Shown here in pieces: positions 9,371 through 18,371 of a DNA stretch of 64,000 nt. The stretch covers positions 60,783 to 124,782 of the forward strand of contig JBFMGX010000028.1 of assembly GCA_040752595.1 (NCBI GenBank). Reading direction: 5' to 3'. This DNA comes from Candidatus Zixiibacteriota bacterium. GTDB taxonomy: Bacteria; Zixibacteria; MSB-5A5; WJJR01. The translations under genes were made by a program, and so were the position numbers. The notes beneath the pieces are model-generated. The model ran no database searches and was not told the DNA's origin. It was given only the letters and a program-made list of their open reading frames with translations. Numbering within the stretch: position 1 is the stretch's first letter; each line of letters begins with the position of its first letter.

Positions 9371-9779
9371 AGACCCTCCATTCTTGCGGGAAGAGTATGC
9401 TCACGTCAGTCCCCAAGCAATGCTCTTCGTTCGCACTCGCGGATCCTCACCTTCGCAGGAATCCACGCGCCCGCGGTTCGACGAGCAAGCGCACTGCCGA
9501 GGAACGGTCAGCCCTTCGATCATGCCTGTCCAAACAGAGGGGTCCGGCGCGTCCATCTCCTGCCGTCGGGTGCGGTGGATCGACATCCCCTTGACCTCCT
9601 GACCGCCGGCGCTATCTTTCGTCGAGCCGTCAGGCCGTTGCCCTCCGGTAGAGTATGTCTCACCTGAAAATGCCGGAAGGCGCAGTGCATCTGATGTGCG
9701 ATTTGCATTTCGCGGGACGAACACGTCGAGCTGAATACCCACCGGCCGATGCCGGCGGACGTCCAAGGAGAACACGGCC
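9371..9779. other. Divergent intergenic region between the asparaginase and OPT genes
   Basis: A 409-bp region separating two divergent starts, so it must carry both promoters. I saw no convincing -35/-10 pair, no strong palindrome and no coding frame with a ribosome binding site. The AAGGAG at 9765-9770 belongs to the OPT gene. Confidence 0.5.
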
Positions 9780-11735
9780 ATGGCAATGGAACAACAGTCG
9801 CGGCATTCGGCGGGAGGGCGCGAAGATGCAGCCGGCCCCCACGACGCCTATGAGGAGTACGAGCTCCCGGTGGAGGGATTCCGGGGTGCCCCGGAGGAGG
9901 TCGAGCGCCAGTGGTATGAGCGTTGCTACGTGGGCCGTGGTGACACAATCAAACAACTCACCTGGCGTGCCGTCATCATGGGGTGGGTGCTGGGCGGCAT
10001 TCTCTCACTGACGAACATCTACATCGGTCTCAAGGCCGGTTGGGCCTTTGGTGTCGCCATCACCGCCTGCATCCTCTCCTACGCCATCTGGACCACCTTC
10101 CACAAAATCGGACTGGCCCGGACGCAAATGACGATCCTCGAGAACAATTGCATGCAGTCGACGGCCAGTGCCGCGGGGTATTCAACCGGAGGGACGTTGA
10201 TCTCCGCCTTCGCCGCGTACATCCTCATAAACAACGAGACTCTTCCCTTCTCACTTATGCTGGCCTGGGTCTTCTTCGTCGCCGTTCTCGGCGTGACTAT
10301 GGCCGTACCCATGAAGCGCCAGATGATCAATGTCGAACAACTCCGATTCCCCAGCGGGATTGCCGCGGCGGAGACCTTGCGGGCCCTTCACGCGAAGGGT
10401 GAGAAGGGGATGCGAGCCGCGCGTGCCCTTGGAATCGCCGGCCTCCTGGCCATGGTGAGCGCCTTCCTAACCGATGGCCTTCGACTCATTACTTCCCGTC
10501 TGGAATTCCTGCAGTTATCCACCCTGGTGGACCGGTTCAGCGCCGCGACGCTCGGCAGGGCTTGGATGGGCCGCACCGTCACGTTCGCCTGGGATCCGAT
10601 CTTCATCGCCGCCGGCATGTTTGTGGGCATGAGAGTGGCGGCCAGCATGTTCATCGGTTCCGTGCTGGGCTGGATGATCTTCGTCCCCTTGGTGCAGGCG
10701 TATGTGCCGGAGGCCAGCGGCTTGACCGGCTTCCGGTCCCTGGTCCAGTGGACACTCTGGGGCGGTACGGCCTGCATGGTCACTTCGGGGATCCTGTCGG
10801 TGTTTTTCCAGTGGAAGAGTGCCGTCCGCGCATTCAAGGGTCTGGGAGACATGCTGCTGAGGCGCGGCGGCGGAACGCGCGACAAACTCGACGCGGTTGA
10901 GACTCCGGGCTCCTGGTTCCTGATCGGACAAGTCATCGCCTTGATCGCACTGGCGATTCTGGGGCACATTACATTCGACATGCCGTACTGGCAGAGCGCC
11001 ATCGCGGTGATCTTAAGCTTCGCGCTCGCGCTGGTCGCCTGCCGCGTCACTGGTGAGACCGACACAACGCCGGTGGGGGCCATGGGCAAGATCACCCAGT
11101 TGACGTTCGGCGCGCTCTCGCCGGGGAACATCAACGTGAATCTGATGGCGGCCAACATCACGGCGGGAGCGGCGACATCGTCAGCCGATCTGCTCACCGA
11201 CCTGAAGAGCGGTTATCTCCTCGGCGCCCATCCCCGGAAGCAGTTTATTGCCCAATTCGCCGGCATCTTCGTCGGCACGCTCGTGACTGTCGCCGCCTTC
11301 CGCATCCTTGTTCCCGATGCCAGCGTGCTCGGCACCGATCAATTCCCGGCTCCGGCGGCGCAAACCTGGAGAGGGGTCGCCGAAGCGATGTCGAAAGGCC
11401 TCAGCACCATGCACCCGGTGAAGATCTGGGCCATCGTGATCGGCGGCCTCGTCGGCATCATCCTGCCGACTCTCTCCCGCCTGTTCCCCAAGAAGCAAAA
11501 GTGGATTCCCTCCGCGGCCGGGGTCGGGCTGGCTTGGGTCTTCCAGTGGTTCTACGGCCTGCTGTTCCTGATCGGCGCCTTGATTGGCTATGGCTGGCAG
11601 AAGAGGAACGCGAAGCACTGCGAGGAATACCTGTTCCCGGTGGCATCCGGTATCGTGGCCGGCGGCGCGCTCATGGGCGTCATCTTGGTCTTCTGGGAGA
11701 ACGGCGCGGAAATACTGAAGCAGCTCTTTGGATAG
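9780..11735 (+). CDS. OPT family oligopeptide transporter
   Basis: A 651-residue polytopic inner-membrane protein of the OPT superfamily, which takes up small peptides or metal-chelate complexes by proton symport. A polar N terminus of about 60 residues is followed by many membrane helices. Family-typical stretches include LTNIYIGLKAGWAFGVAITACILSY (about 77-100), ENNCMQSTASAAGYSTGG (about 121-138), and a late AANITAGAATSSADLLTDLKSGYLLGA segment (about 458-484). AAGGAG lies nine bases before the ATG. The gene appears monocistronic, with a hairpin shortly after the stop. The substrate, peptide or metal chelate, cannot be told from sequence. Confidence 0.92.
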   Translation: MAMEQQSRHSAGGREDAAGPHDAYEEYELPVEGFRGAPEEVERQWYERCYVGRGDTIKQLTWRAVIMGWVLGGILSLTNIYIGLKAGWAFGVAITACILSYAIWTTFHKIGLARTQMTILENNCMQSTASAAGYSTGGTLISAFAAYILINNETLPFSLMLAWVFFVAVLGVTMAVPMKRQMINVEQLRFPSGIAAAETLRALHAKGEKGMRAARALGIAGLLAMVSAFLTDGLRLITSRLEFLQLSTLVDRFSAATLGRAWMGRTVTFAWDPIFIAAGMFVGMRVAASMFIGSVLGWMIFVPLVQAYVPEASGLTGFRSLVQWTLWGGTACMVTSGILSVFFQWKSAVRAFKGLGDMLLRRGGGTRDKLDAVETPGSWFLIGQVIALIALAILGHITFDMPYWQSAIAVILSFALALVACRVTGETDTTPVGAMGKITQLTFGALSPGNINVNLMAANITAGAATSSADLLTDLKSGYLLGAHPRKQFIAQFAGIFVGTLVTVAAFRILVPDASVLGTDQFPAPAAQTWRGVAEAMSKGLSTMHPVKIWAIVIGGLVGIILPTLSRLFPKKQKWIPSAAGVGLAWVFQWFYGLLFLIGALIGYGWQKRNAKHCEEYLFPVASGIVAGGALMGVILVFWENGAEILKQLFG

Positions 11736-11746
11736 AATTCAATTAT

Positions 11747-11764
11747 CCCATCATAGATGATGGG
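11747..11764. terminator. Perfect palindromic hairpin after the OPT gene
   Basis: CCCATCAT-AG-ATGATGGG starts 11 bases after the OPT stop. An RNA hairpin with 7 bp and a four-base loop would form. It has no T-run downstream, so it may be a weak or factor-assisted terminator or an RNA-stabilising end. Confidence 0.45.
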
Positions 11765-12000
11765 CCACTGACCGCGACTACCGCACCATCCTGGAGTGTC
11801 GCCGGCGCCTCCTGACGGCGGCGCTTCGGACGTCCGCAATGCCGCAGTGAACGACCTGTGGCGCGGCGATCGCCGCGTCAAGCGGGATGCGCGGTGCCAC
11901 GGGCCGGTAATTCAAAGGCAATTGCCGTGAGGGCGCGCTTGTCGTACCATACTGGCCGTGGACGTGGATCGCTGAATGCGACAACCGAAAGGGGTGTGAC

Positions 12001-12414
12001 ATGAGACGCAGTGGGAGCGCCGTCTGGAACGGCGGATTGAGGGACGGCACGGGCACATTCAGCGTGGCCAGTGGGGTGATCAAGGGGCAAAAATACGGCT
12101 TCCGCATGCGCTTCGAGGATGCCCCCGGCACCAATCCCGAAGAGCTGATCGCCGCGGCCCACGCCAGTTGCTTCAGCATGGCACTCAGCGGCCAACTCGG
12201 CGAGCGCGGGATCACCCCCGAGGCCATCGAGACGACCTGCACGATCACCTTCGAGAACCTGACATTGACGAAGAGCGTGCTGCAGACAGCGGTGAAGGCG
12301 CGCGGCGCCGACAAGTCCAAGGTCGAGGAGGCCGCGGCCGCCGCCAAAGTCGGCTGTCCGATCTCGCGGGTTCTGAAGCTGGAAATCGAACTCGAGCTGA
12401 CCGTGATGGCATGA
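12001..12414 (+). CDS. OsmC/Ohr family peroxiredoxin
   Basis: A 137-residue thiol peroxidase of the OsmC family that reduces organic hydroperoxides. The two catalytic cysteines are in HASCFSM (Cys58) and KVGCPISR (about Cys118), and the NPEELIAAAHASC context is the OsmC signature. The length matches the family. AAAGGGGTG precedes the ATG. It is followed 95 bases later by an exported sulfurtransferase on the same strand, which may belong to the same stress or sulfur-related transcript. No regulator is adjacent. Confidence 0.93.
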   Translation: MRRSGSAVWNGGLRDGTGTFSVASGVIKGQKYGFRMRFEDAPGTNPEELIAAAHASCFSMALSGQLGERGITPEAIETTCTITFENLTLTKSVLQTAVKARGADKSKVEEAAAAAKVGCPISRVLKLEIELELTVMA

Positions 12415-12509
12415 GTCCGCCCCAGCCGTGGCACCACCGCGATGGTCACTTCCCTCCGGCCCGGCAGTCGGGCGTTCGTATCCGACAGCAGATATGAAGG
12501 AGATCAGCC

Positions 12510-13415
12510 GTGCGACGTATGCATCAGATTGTCATGCTGGCGGCCGTGTGCGCGGGCATCCTCACTGGCGGCAGCGAAGCAGTCATCGGGAGTACACCGG
12601 CGATCACCGCGACACCGGCATGGCTGGCGGACCATCTTCGCGACTCTGACGTCGTGGTGTTGCATGTTGCTTCTCTCCGCGACGACTACACCCGCGCGCA
12701 CATACCCGGCGCCCGTTTCCTCTGGCCCGCATGGCTGGCCGTCTCGACTCCGGAACTCGGCTACGAGATGCCCTCGGTCGATTCGCTTGCCGCTGTGTTG
12801 CGAACGCTCGGCGTCTCCAATGAGAGCCGAATCGTCCTCTGCCATGTGTTGGGTGACGTCACCGGAACGGCGCGCGTATTCGTGACGCTGGACTACTTGG
12901 GGATGGGCGATCGCACCATGATCCTCGACGGTGGACTGGCGGCGTGGCAGGAGGCGGGATTGCCGGTTACGAGCGACGATGCGGAGTATGCGCCGGGAAC
13001 GTTCGTGCCGAAGGTGCGTCAAAAGACCGTCGTCCACCTCGACAGCATGCGCGTGTGCTACAACTCTCCAGGAGTCCAGGTTGTGGACGCTCGGTCACCA
13101 AAGGAGTTCGATGCCACGGCCAGTCTCAACGTATTCCGCGGCGGCCACATTCCGGGTGCGATCAGCATCCCTGCTTCCACGGTCGTCGACAGTCTCGACT
13201 GCTATATGCCGCTCGATTCGCTCGCGGCACGTTGCGAACGCGCCGGATTGAAGCCGGGACATAGGATCATCGCATACTGCGGAGTGGGCCGGATGGCCTG
13301 CCCTGTGTACGTGGCGGCCAAGATGCTGGGCTATGACGTTGGGTTATACGACGGATCATTTCAGGAGTGGTCGCGCAAGGAGGACTTGCCGGTCGAGATC
13401 TCCGAGAAGAAGTGA
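12510..13415 (+). CDS. Exported tandem-rhodanese sulfurtransferase
   Basis: A 301-residue thiosulfate or 3-mercaptopyruvate sulfurtransferase-like protein with two rhodanese domains behind a signal peptide (MRRMHQIVMLAAVCAGILTGGSEA). The second domain carries the persulfide-accepting loop AYCGVGRMACP with its active-site cysteine near residue 256. The first domain has only LCHVLGDVTGTA in the equivalent place and is likely structural. This one-active-domain design is normal for the family. The start is a GTG at 12510, supported by GAAGGAG eight bases upstream; an ATG three codons later is possible. It probably acts in the periplasm. Confidence 0.9.
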   Translation: MRRMHQIVMLAAVCAGILTGGSEAVIGSTPAITATPAWLADHLRDSDVVVLHVASLRDDYTRAHIPGARFLWPAWLAVSTPELGYEMPSVDSLAAVLRTLGVSNESRIVLCHVLGDVTGTARVFVTLDYLGMGDRTMILDGGLAAWQEAGLPVTSDDAEYAPGTFVPKVRQKTVVHLDSMRVCYNSPGVQVVDARSPKEFDATASLNVFRGGHIPGAISIPASTVVDSLDCYMPLDSLAARCERAGLKPGHRIIAYCGVGRMACPVYVAAKMLGYDVGLYDGSFQEWSRKEDLPVEISEKK

Positions 13416-13583
13416 CCGAGCAGGATCAGGTCTTGAGACCCGGAGGATGGGGCTCGTTGGCGCGCCGACACTGATTCTACTCCCTGCCGACTGGGCACTC
13501 AGTTGATCCGAAGCAAGCACAGACAGTCCAATCCACAGGCAGGCGAACAGGCGGATTCTCGTCCGGAGTGTCTTTGGGATCAT
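13356..13583 (-). other. Possible remnant of a secreted-protein gene (75 codons), antisense to the sulfurtransferase end
   Basis: A minus-strand frame from an ATG at 13583 begins MIPKTLRTRIRLFACLWIGLSVLASDQLSAQS, which has the charged, hydrophobic and cleavage regions of a good signal peptide. It then continues into low-complexity sequence and across the 3' end of the sulfurtransferase on the other strand. Only a weak AAAGAGA precedes it. It could be the surviving 5' end of a decayed exported gene, a small secreted protein or a chance frame. I do not count it as an established gene. Confidence 0.25.
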
Positions 13584-13767
13584 ACGGCATCTCTTTCTCA
13601 CCCACGGCAACGGATAGCGCTTAACCGATCATCTGACTTGAGCTTATCGAGTCCCGCATCCTCGTCGCCCAGACATGAGGACCGACACCGCCCACGGAAC
13701 CGTTTGACCTCCAGTCCCCGCCAGATCTTACTCCGGGCGGAATTCCGTGGAAGGAGGGAGTATCCCG

Positions 13768-14247
13768 ATGACCGAGGTCGAATTCCTCCGGCATACAATC
13801 GCCACTGTGGCTTACCGTGCGGCCAAGACCATGCGCGGCGCTCCGGAGTCGTTTGCGACTTTTCGACCAGGACCCGCCGCGAATTCTCCGGTCAAGATCG
13901 TCGCTCACATGGGCGACCTGTTGGACTGGGCCTTGAGCATGGTGAACGGTGCTCCCGTCTGGCGCGACTCGGAACCACAGGAATGGGATGGGGAGTGCGA
14001 GCGGTTCTTTCAGACGCTGGGTCGCTTCGACGCCTACCTCGCCTCCGGCGCGTCGCTTCGGTATGAGCCGGCCCGCCTGTTTCAAGGACCGATCGCCGAC
14101 GCCCTCACGCACACCGGGCAACTGGCGATGCTGCGCCGGCTCCACGGCTCACCGATGAAGGGAGAGAGTTACAACCGGGCTGACGTCGTGATTGGATGTG
14201 TCGGCCGCGAACAGACGCCGGCCGATCCGCGCAATGAGTTTGATTGA
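13768..14247 (+). CDS. DinB-like four-helix protein
   Basis: A 159-residue protein resembling the DinB/DUF664 superfamily of metal-binding four-helix bundles, some members of which are thiol transferases. The typical histidine positions appear in KIVAHMGDLLDWAL (about 43-56) and ALTHTGQLAMLRRLHGSP (about 112-129). The ATG at 13768 is preferred because AAGGAGGGAG lies about ten bases upstream; the longer frame from a GTG at 13747 would place that site inside the coding sequence. It is a single gene flanked by a convergent ester-cyclase-like gene. The substrate is unknown. Confidence 0.75.
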   Translation: MTEVEFLRHTIATVAYRAAKTMRGAPESFATFRPGPAANSPVKIVAHMGDLLDWALSMVNGAPVWRDSEPQEWDGECERFFQTLGRFDAYLASGASLRYEPARLFQGPIADALTHTGQLAMLRRLHGSPMKGESYNRADVVIGCVGREQTPADPRNEFD

Positions 14248-14325
14248 GCGGCGGGGCGCGGAATCCCGATTCCGACTCACGAACTCCCTCGCAGGCGTGA
14301 TCCGCCGATGCCTGGTCGCGCCGAC

Positions 14326-14850
14326 TCAATGGCCGACAGGAGGCGAGGGTGGCACGAGCGTGAACCCCAGTTGCTGCAGCAGGTCAAGGAGATTGAAATA
14401 CACCCACTCTTCCACGATCTTCCCGTTGGCGATCCGATCAATGGCCAAGCCGGAGAAGTGGACCGCCTTCCCCGTGGGCGGCATTCCCCACAACGGTCCC
14501 GTTTGGGTCCCGGTGATTGTCCACCGGACGATCATGTCGTTCCCCGAGACGAGCACTTGCTCGAATGTCATCTTGAGGTCCGGGAATCCGGCATGACTCC
14601 CGCGGTAGTATGACTTCAGGGAGTCGAGTCCGAGTATGTCGGCGGGAGCACCGCAGTCATGGACCACCACCGCGGCATCGAAGACTTGATCGAGCAGACC
14701 CAGGTTGGCAGTGTTCCGGGCCTCCAGATAGGTCGATGCGATCCGATCCGCTTCCCTCTGTGTCACCCCGGATGGAACCGTTCGCAGGCAGGAAATGCCG
14801 CATAGCGCCACCGCCACGCCGACCGCGACGAGCTTTCCTCTTCTCCACAT
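14326..14850 (-). CDS. Exported SnoaL-like ester cyclase family protein
   Basis: A 174-residue alpha+beta barrel protein of the SnoaL/ester-cyclase (NTF2-like) superfamily. The family core is recognisable in SYYRGSHAGFPDLKMTFEQVLVSGNDMIVRWTITGTQTGPLWGMPPTGKAV and ending DRIANGKIVEEWVYFN. An N-terminal hydrophobic segment (MWRRGKLVAVGVAVALCGISC) ends in a cysteine that may be lipidated, although GIS before Cys is an imperfect lipobox. AAGGAG eight bases upstream supports the ATG at 14850. Most family members are uncharacterised hydrolases or binding proteins, so no reaction is claimed. Confidence 0.82.
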   Translation of the reverse strand: MWRRGKLVAVGVAVALCGISCLRTVPSGVTQREADRIASTYLEARNTANLGLLDQVFDAAVVVHDCGAPADILGLDSLKSYYRGSHAGFPDLKMTFEQVLVSGNDMIVRWTITGTQTGPLWGMPPTGKAVHFSGLAIDRIANGKIVEEWVYFNLLDLLQQLGFTLVPPSPPVGH

Positions 14851-15008
14851 GGCCATCACTCCTTATCGGATGCCCAATTCTGTCCGCGAAATGAAGAAGA
14901 GCAATGTGCGCTTCCGTGTCAACCTCGGATGCGCCGGGCCCGGATGCAACAAACAGCGGCACACTCCGTAGACCCGCCTATGCGGCGAACCCAGCAAGGA
15001 GCATCTCC

Positions 15009-16544
15009 ATGTCAGTGCGATCTGTGTGCGGGATCATCTCCTGTATTGTCGCTTTCGTGCCATGGGAGGCGACAGCGCAATCGATTCCCGATCTGATCTT
15101 TCCCGACCCTCTCCATGAGATCGTAGTCGCCCCGGCGGACAGTTGCGACGGTGAACTACCATGCGGGCACATACTGGCCCACGATGATCCCCTGGCCGGA
15201 TTGATCCTGACGGAGTTGGGACAACCCTTTCACCGTTCTCTCGTCAAGGTAACACAGTGTCTGCGCAACCTCACCGGCGACACGGCAGGCCCCAATGTCC
15301 TGTATGTCTCCTCCGAGGAAGGCGGTTATGCCCGGACGGGATTGGCCATCATCGAAGGCAGCACGGTCCACCGATTCCCCAAGCTTCATTACGTTGATCT
15401 GGTGCTGGACTCCAGCCGAATCGCGAACGGCGAAATGGACATCTTCTCGCACGAACTGGGCCACGTGATGATGAGCATCGTGTGGCCGGATCGGTGGGAA
15501 GGTTGGACTCCCAAGCAGCACGTCAGCATGGGGATCACCGATGACTATGTCGCATTCTCCGAGGGATGGGGGATCCACTTCCAGCAACTGGCCATGGATC
15601 AGGTCGAGCGGTACAGTGACCTTGAGCGCGAGACCTGGAATTACACGCAGGATGTCCGTCAACTGTGGCATTCCCATCTGGACACGCGTTTGCGGCTGGA
15701 GGGGGTTCGGCACAACGACTTCATCCACCGCAAGGTCTTGCCGCAGGTGGATACCTCCGGGATGTCGCTCACGGAGCTGATTTTCCTGGAACATACCTCG
15801 CCGCTGTTCGACCGGTGTCGGCTCAGGAGCGCGCAGGAGATGCTGGCCTCGGAAGGAGTGGTCGCGACCATCTTCTACCGGATGGCCACCGACACGGTTC
15901 TCTCGCGCCACTATCTGGACTGGACCTTCTATCGGCCGTTCTTGCGACACCCGGCGCCGACGACGCTGCGGCCACGGGACGTGTTCACGCCGCTGGAGAA
16001 CATCATCCTGAAGACGGCGCGTGTCTGGCAAGCCATCCGCCCCACGGTGGACTCCTCCAGCGCTCCGATGATCTCGTTCATCAAGTCCTGGTGTGACCTC
16101 TATCCGGAGGATCGCCGGGAGCTGCTGTCGCTGTTCTTGGCCACGACCGTGGCAAAGACGGCGACCGATGAGTTGGGCATTCTCTACGAACGGACCGCAT
16201 ACACAGGAACGACGGGGCGGATCATGGACTTCCGTCGCCAGAGGGCGGAGTACGACTCGGCGTTCACACGCATTCGCGATGATGTCCTCGCCGGCACTCG
16301 CGCATTGGATGGAAACGTCGGGACGCAACTGTGGGTCGAGAATCACGCGTTCTCGATTCCAGCCACGATCTTCTTCCCGGAGCCGACCCAGCCGCTGCGG
16401 GTGAATCTGAACACGGCAAACGTCTTCGACCTGGCGACTTTCCCTGGCATGACCCTGGATCGAGCCATGAAAGTCGTCTCGGCGCGCGACAGTCTGGGGT
16501 GGTTCCGTTCATTGGAGCAGGCACGGACCGCTGGATGGCACTGA
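15009..16544 (+). CDS. Secreted HExxH zincin-like protein with C-terminal helix-hairpin-helix
   Basis: A 511-residue exported protein I cannot place in a named family. A signal peptide (MSVRSVCGIISCIVAFVPWEATAQS) is followed by a domain with the zinc-protease motif HELGH (His148, Glu149, His152) and a downstream candidate third ligand in FSEGWGIHF (Glu185), the geometry of gluzincins. The last 50 residues, LRVNLNTANVFDLATFPGMTLDRAMKVV, form a ComEA-like helix-hairpin-helix that normally binds DNA or acts as an anchoring fold. AAGGAG seven bases upstream supports this start over an in-frame upstream one. A hairpin follows. The combination of an exported metallopeptidase and an HhH is unusual. 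Confidence 0.7.
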   Translation: MSVRSVCGIISCIVAFVPWEATAQSIPDLIFPDPLHEIVVAPADSCDGELPCGHILAHDDPLAGLILTELGQPFHRSLVKVTQCLRNLTGDTAGPNVLYVSSEEGGYARTGLAIIEGSTVHRFPKLHYVDLVLDSSRIANGEMDIFSHELGHVMMSIVWPDRWEGWTPKQHVSMGITDDYVAFSEGWGIHFQQLAMDQVERYSDLERETWNYTQDVRQLWHSHLDTRLRLEGVRHNDFIHRKVLPQVDTSGMSLTELIFLEHTSPLFDRCRLRSAQEMLASEGVVATIFYRMATDTVLSRHYLDWTFYRPFLRHPAPTTLRPRDVFTPLENIILKTARVWQAIRPTVDSSSAPMISFIKSWCDLYPEDRRELLSLFLATTVAKTATDELGILYERTAYTGTTGRIMDFRRQRAEYDSAFTRIRDDVLAGTRALDGNVGTQLWVENHAFSIPATIFFPEPTQPLRVNLNTANVFDLATFPGMTLDRAMKVVSARDSLGWFRSLEQARTAGWH

Positions 16545-16626
16545 TCGCCAAACGCAATGTACGGTCGCTTGTTCTCATGGGCCGCCGCCTATTCCCAGAG
16601 TGTGAACTGAGTCCCCCGAGGCGCAT

Positions 16627-16656
16627 GCACGGCCACGGCTGATCGGATGGCCGTGC
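16627..16656 (+). terminator. Hairpin terminator after the zincin gene
   Basis: GCACGGCCA and TGGCCGTGC form a 9-bp perfect stem around a 12-base loop, about 80 bases after the stop, and are followed by GTTTGCTC. This is a plausible factor-independent terminator separating the zincin from the permease gene. Confidence 0.6.
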
Positions 16657-16741
16657 GTTTGCTCTGGGAGGCATCTGCGACTTATGTTGTTCTCCCGGGC
16701 GACTTCAGGCTCGCGTGCTCTGCACACCCGGGGCACAGACA

Positions 16742-18097
16742 ATGCAGAAGACAATCGCATCGGGCACCGAGTCAAACCGCGGCGAGCTCCGCCGCGTGCT
16801 GACGAAGTGGGATGCCACGGCGCTGATCGTGGGGATCATGATCGGCTCGGGGATCTTTGCCACCCCGCCGCAGATCGCCGCTTCGCTCGACCGCTTCGGA
16901 CCCATGATCGCCATCTGGCTGGTCGGTGGCGTGCTGGCCGTGTGCGGCGCGCTCACCTATGCCGAGCCGGCGGCGATGTTCCCCCGGACCGGCGGCAGCT
17001 TCGTCTTCCTCCATGAGGCATACGGACCGCTGCCGGCATTCATCTATGGCTGGTCGGCGTTGCTGATCACCTACCCTGCCTCGATCGCTGCCGTTGCTGT
17101 TGTCTTCTCCGCATACCTGGCGCGACTGTTTCCGGGCCTTCCCGTGCCCCAGTCGTTGGTTGCGGCTTTGCTTTCCGTCTTCCTTTGTGGTCTCAATGCC
17201 CGCGGCGTGATTCTCGGCGCCCGAGTTCAGTCCGCCGCCACCGCGGCCAAAGTCGGCGCGCTAGTGGCCTTGGTCGGCGCGGCGGTCTTCACCTCAGCCG
17301 GCAACTGGGAGAATCTCAGACCGTTGATCAGTGCTCCCTCATCCGGCTGGCACTTGTCGGCACTGGCCCTGGCGCTGGCATCCGTCATGTGGACCTATGA
17401 AGGGTGGTCCAATGGCCCCACTCTCTCCGGCGAGGTTCGCCACATCCGCACCGATCTCCCCCGCGCTCTGCTTCTCGGCACGGCGCTGGTCACCGTGATC
17501 TATGTTCTCGTCAACGCCGGGTACGCCTATGTGCTCACGATCCCGGGGATTGCCGGGTCCGATTCGGTCGCGGTCGACATGGCCAGCCGCGGACTCGGTG
17601 CCTATGGCGGCGTATTTGTCAACCTATTGGTTCTCGTGTCCACGTTGGGGAGCATCAACGGCATGGTGATCGGCGGCTCGCGCGTTTTCTTCGCCATGGC
17701 CCGGGCGGGGCTGTTCTTCGCGGCCGTGGGGTATGTCCACCGCCGCTTTGCCACACCGGCCAATGCGCTGGCGATCCTCGCGGTCGTGTCGGCGGGCTAC
17801 TGCTTGTTGGGGACATTCGAGCAGATCATCCGCTACTTCGTGTTCGTGTCGACCATCTGGTATGTGCTGGTCATCGCCTCGGTCTATGTCCTGCGCATCC
17901 GCCGTCCTGATCTGGAACGCCCCTTCCGCGTGCCGCTTTACCCAATCACACCGGCACTCTTCCTCCTCGTCGCACTGGGACTCATGTACCAACTATTGCG
18001 GGAGAACACCCGCGATTCCCTAATCGGACTGGCGATTCTGCTGGTCAGCATCCCCGCCTACTTCCTGTGGCGCCGCTGGCGCGGCTCGCCGTCCTGA
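16742..18097 (+). CDS. APC superfamily amino acid permease
   Basis: A 451-residue inner-membrane amino acid transporter with the usual 12-helix APC pattern. Helix 1 contains the unwound substrate-binding motif IVGIMIGSGIFATPP (about 24-38), helix 3 carries YAEPAAMFPRTGGSFVFLHEAYG, and helix 6 reads SVMWTYEGWSNGPTLSGEVR, matching the LAT/AdiC-like subgroup. The initiator is probably the ATG at 16742; an in-frame GTG at 16715 is an alternative, and neither has a strong ribosome binding site. It stands alone. Substrate and exchange versus symport mode cannot be predicted. Confidence 0.9.
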   Translation: MQKTIASGTESNRGELRRVLTKWDATALIVGIMIGSGIFATPPQIAASLDRFGPMIAIWLVGGVLAVCGALTYAEPAAMFPRTGGSFVFLHEAYGPLPAFIYGWSALLITYPASIAAVAVVFSAYLARLFPGLPVPQSLVAALLSVFLCGLNARGVILGARVQSAATAAKVGALVALVGAAVFTSAGNWENLRPLISAPSSGWHLSALALALASVMWTYEGWSNGPTLSGEVRHIRTDLPRALLLGTALVTVIYVLVNAGYAYVLTIPGIAGSDSVAVDMASRGLGAYGGVFVNLLVLVSTLGSINGMVIGGSRVFFAMARAGLFFAAVGYVHRRFATPANALAILAVVSAGYCLLGTFEQIIRYFVFVSTIWYVLVIASVYVLRIRRPDLERPFRVPLYPITPALFLLVALGLMYQLLRENTRDSLIGLAILLVSIPAYFLWRRWRGSPS

Positions 18098-18371
18098 CGG
18101 CGAATCGTGCCGGTACTGATCTCAGCGTGCTTTGACGCCTCCGTCTTGTCGAGACCGTGCCCGAGATCGTTCCTCCCGGGCGGCTGAATCGACGCTCACA
18201 AACCGTCTTGACCATGTGACGACAAGTACTATCTTGTCGATGGAGTTCGGTCGTCTGTCTCGAGACAACAAGGATGCGATGCGGAGCCCTTCCACCCCAC
18301 GGACGACAGGGTCTGTGGAAGTTCACACTCTGTGATCTGTGCTCCTGGGAACAATGCCAAGCGAGCGGCAC

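Noticed and set aside
15156..16346. Minus-strand open frame (396 codons) opposite the HELGH zincin
   Set aside because: The plus-strand frame has a signal peptide, ribosome binding site and motifs; the minus product has none.
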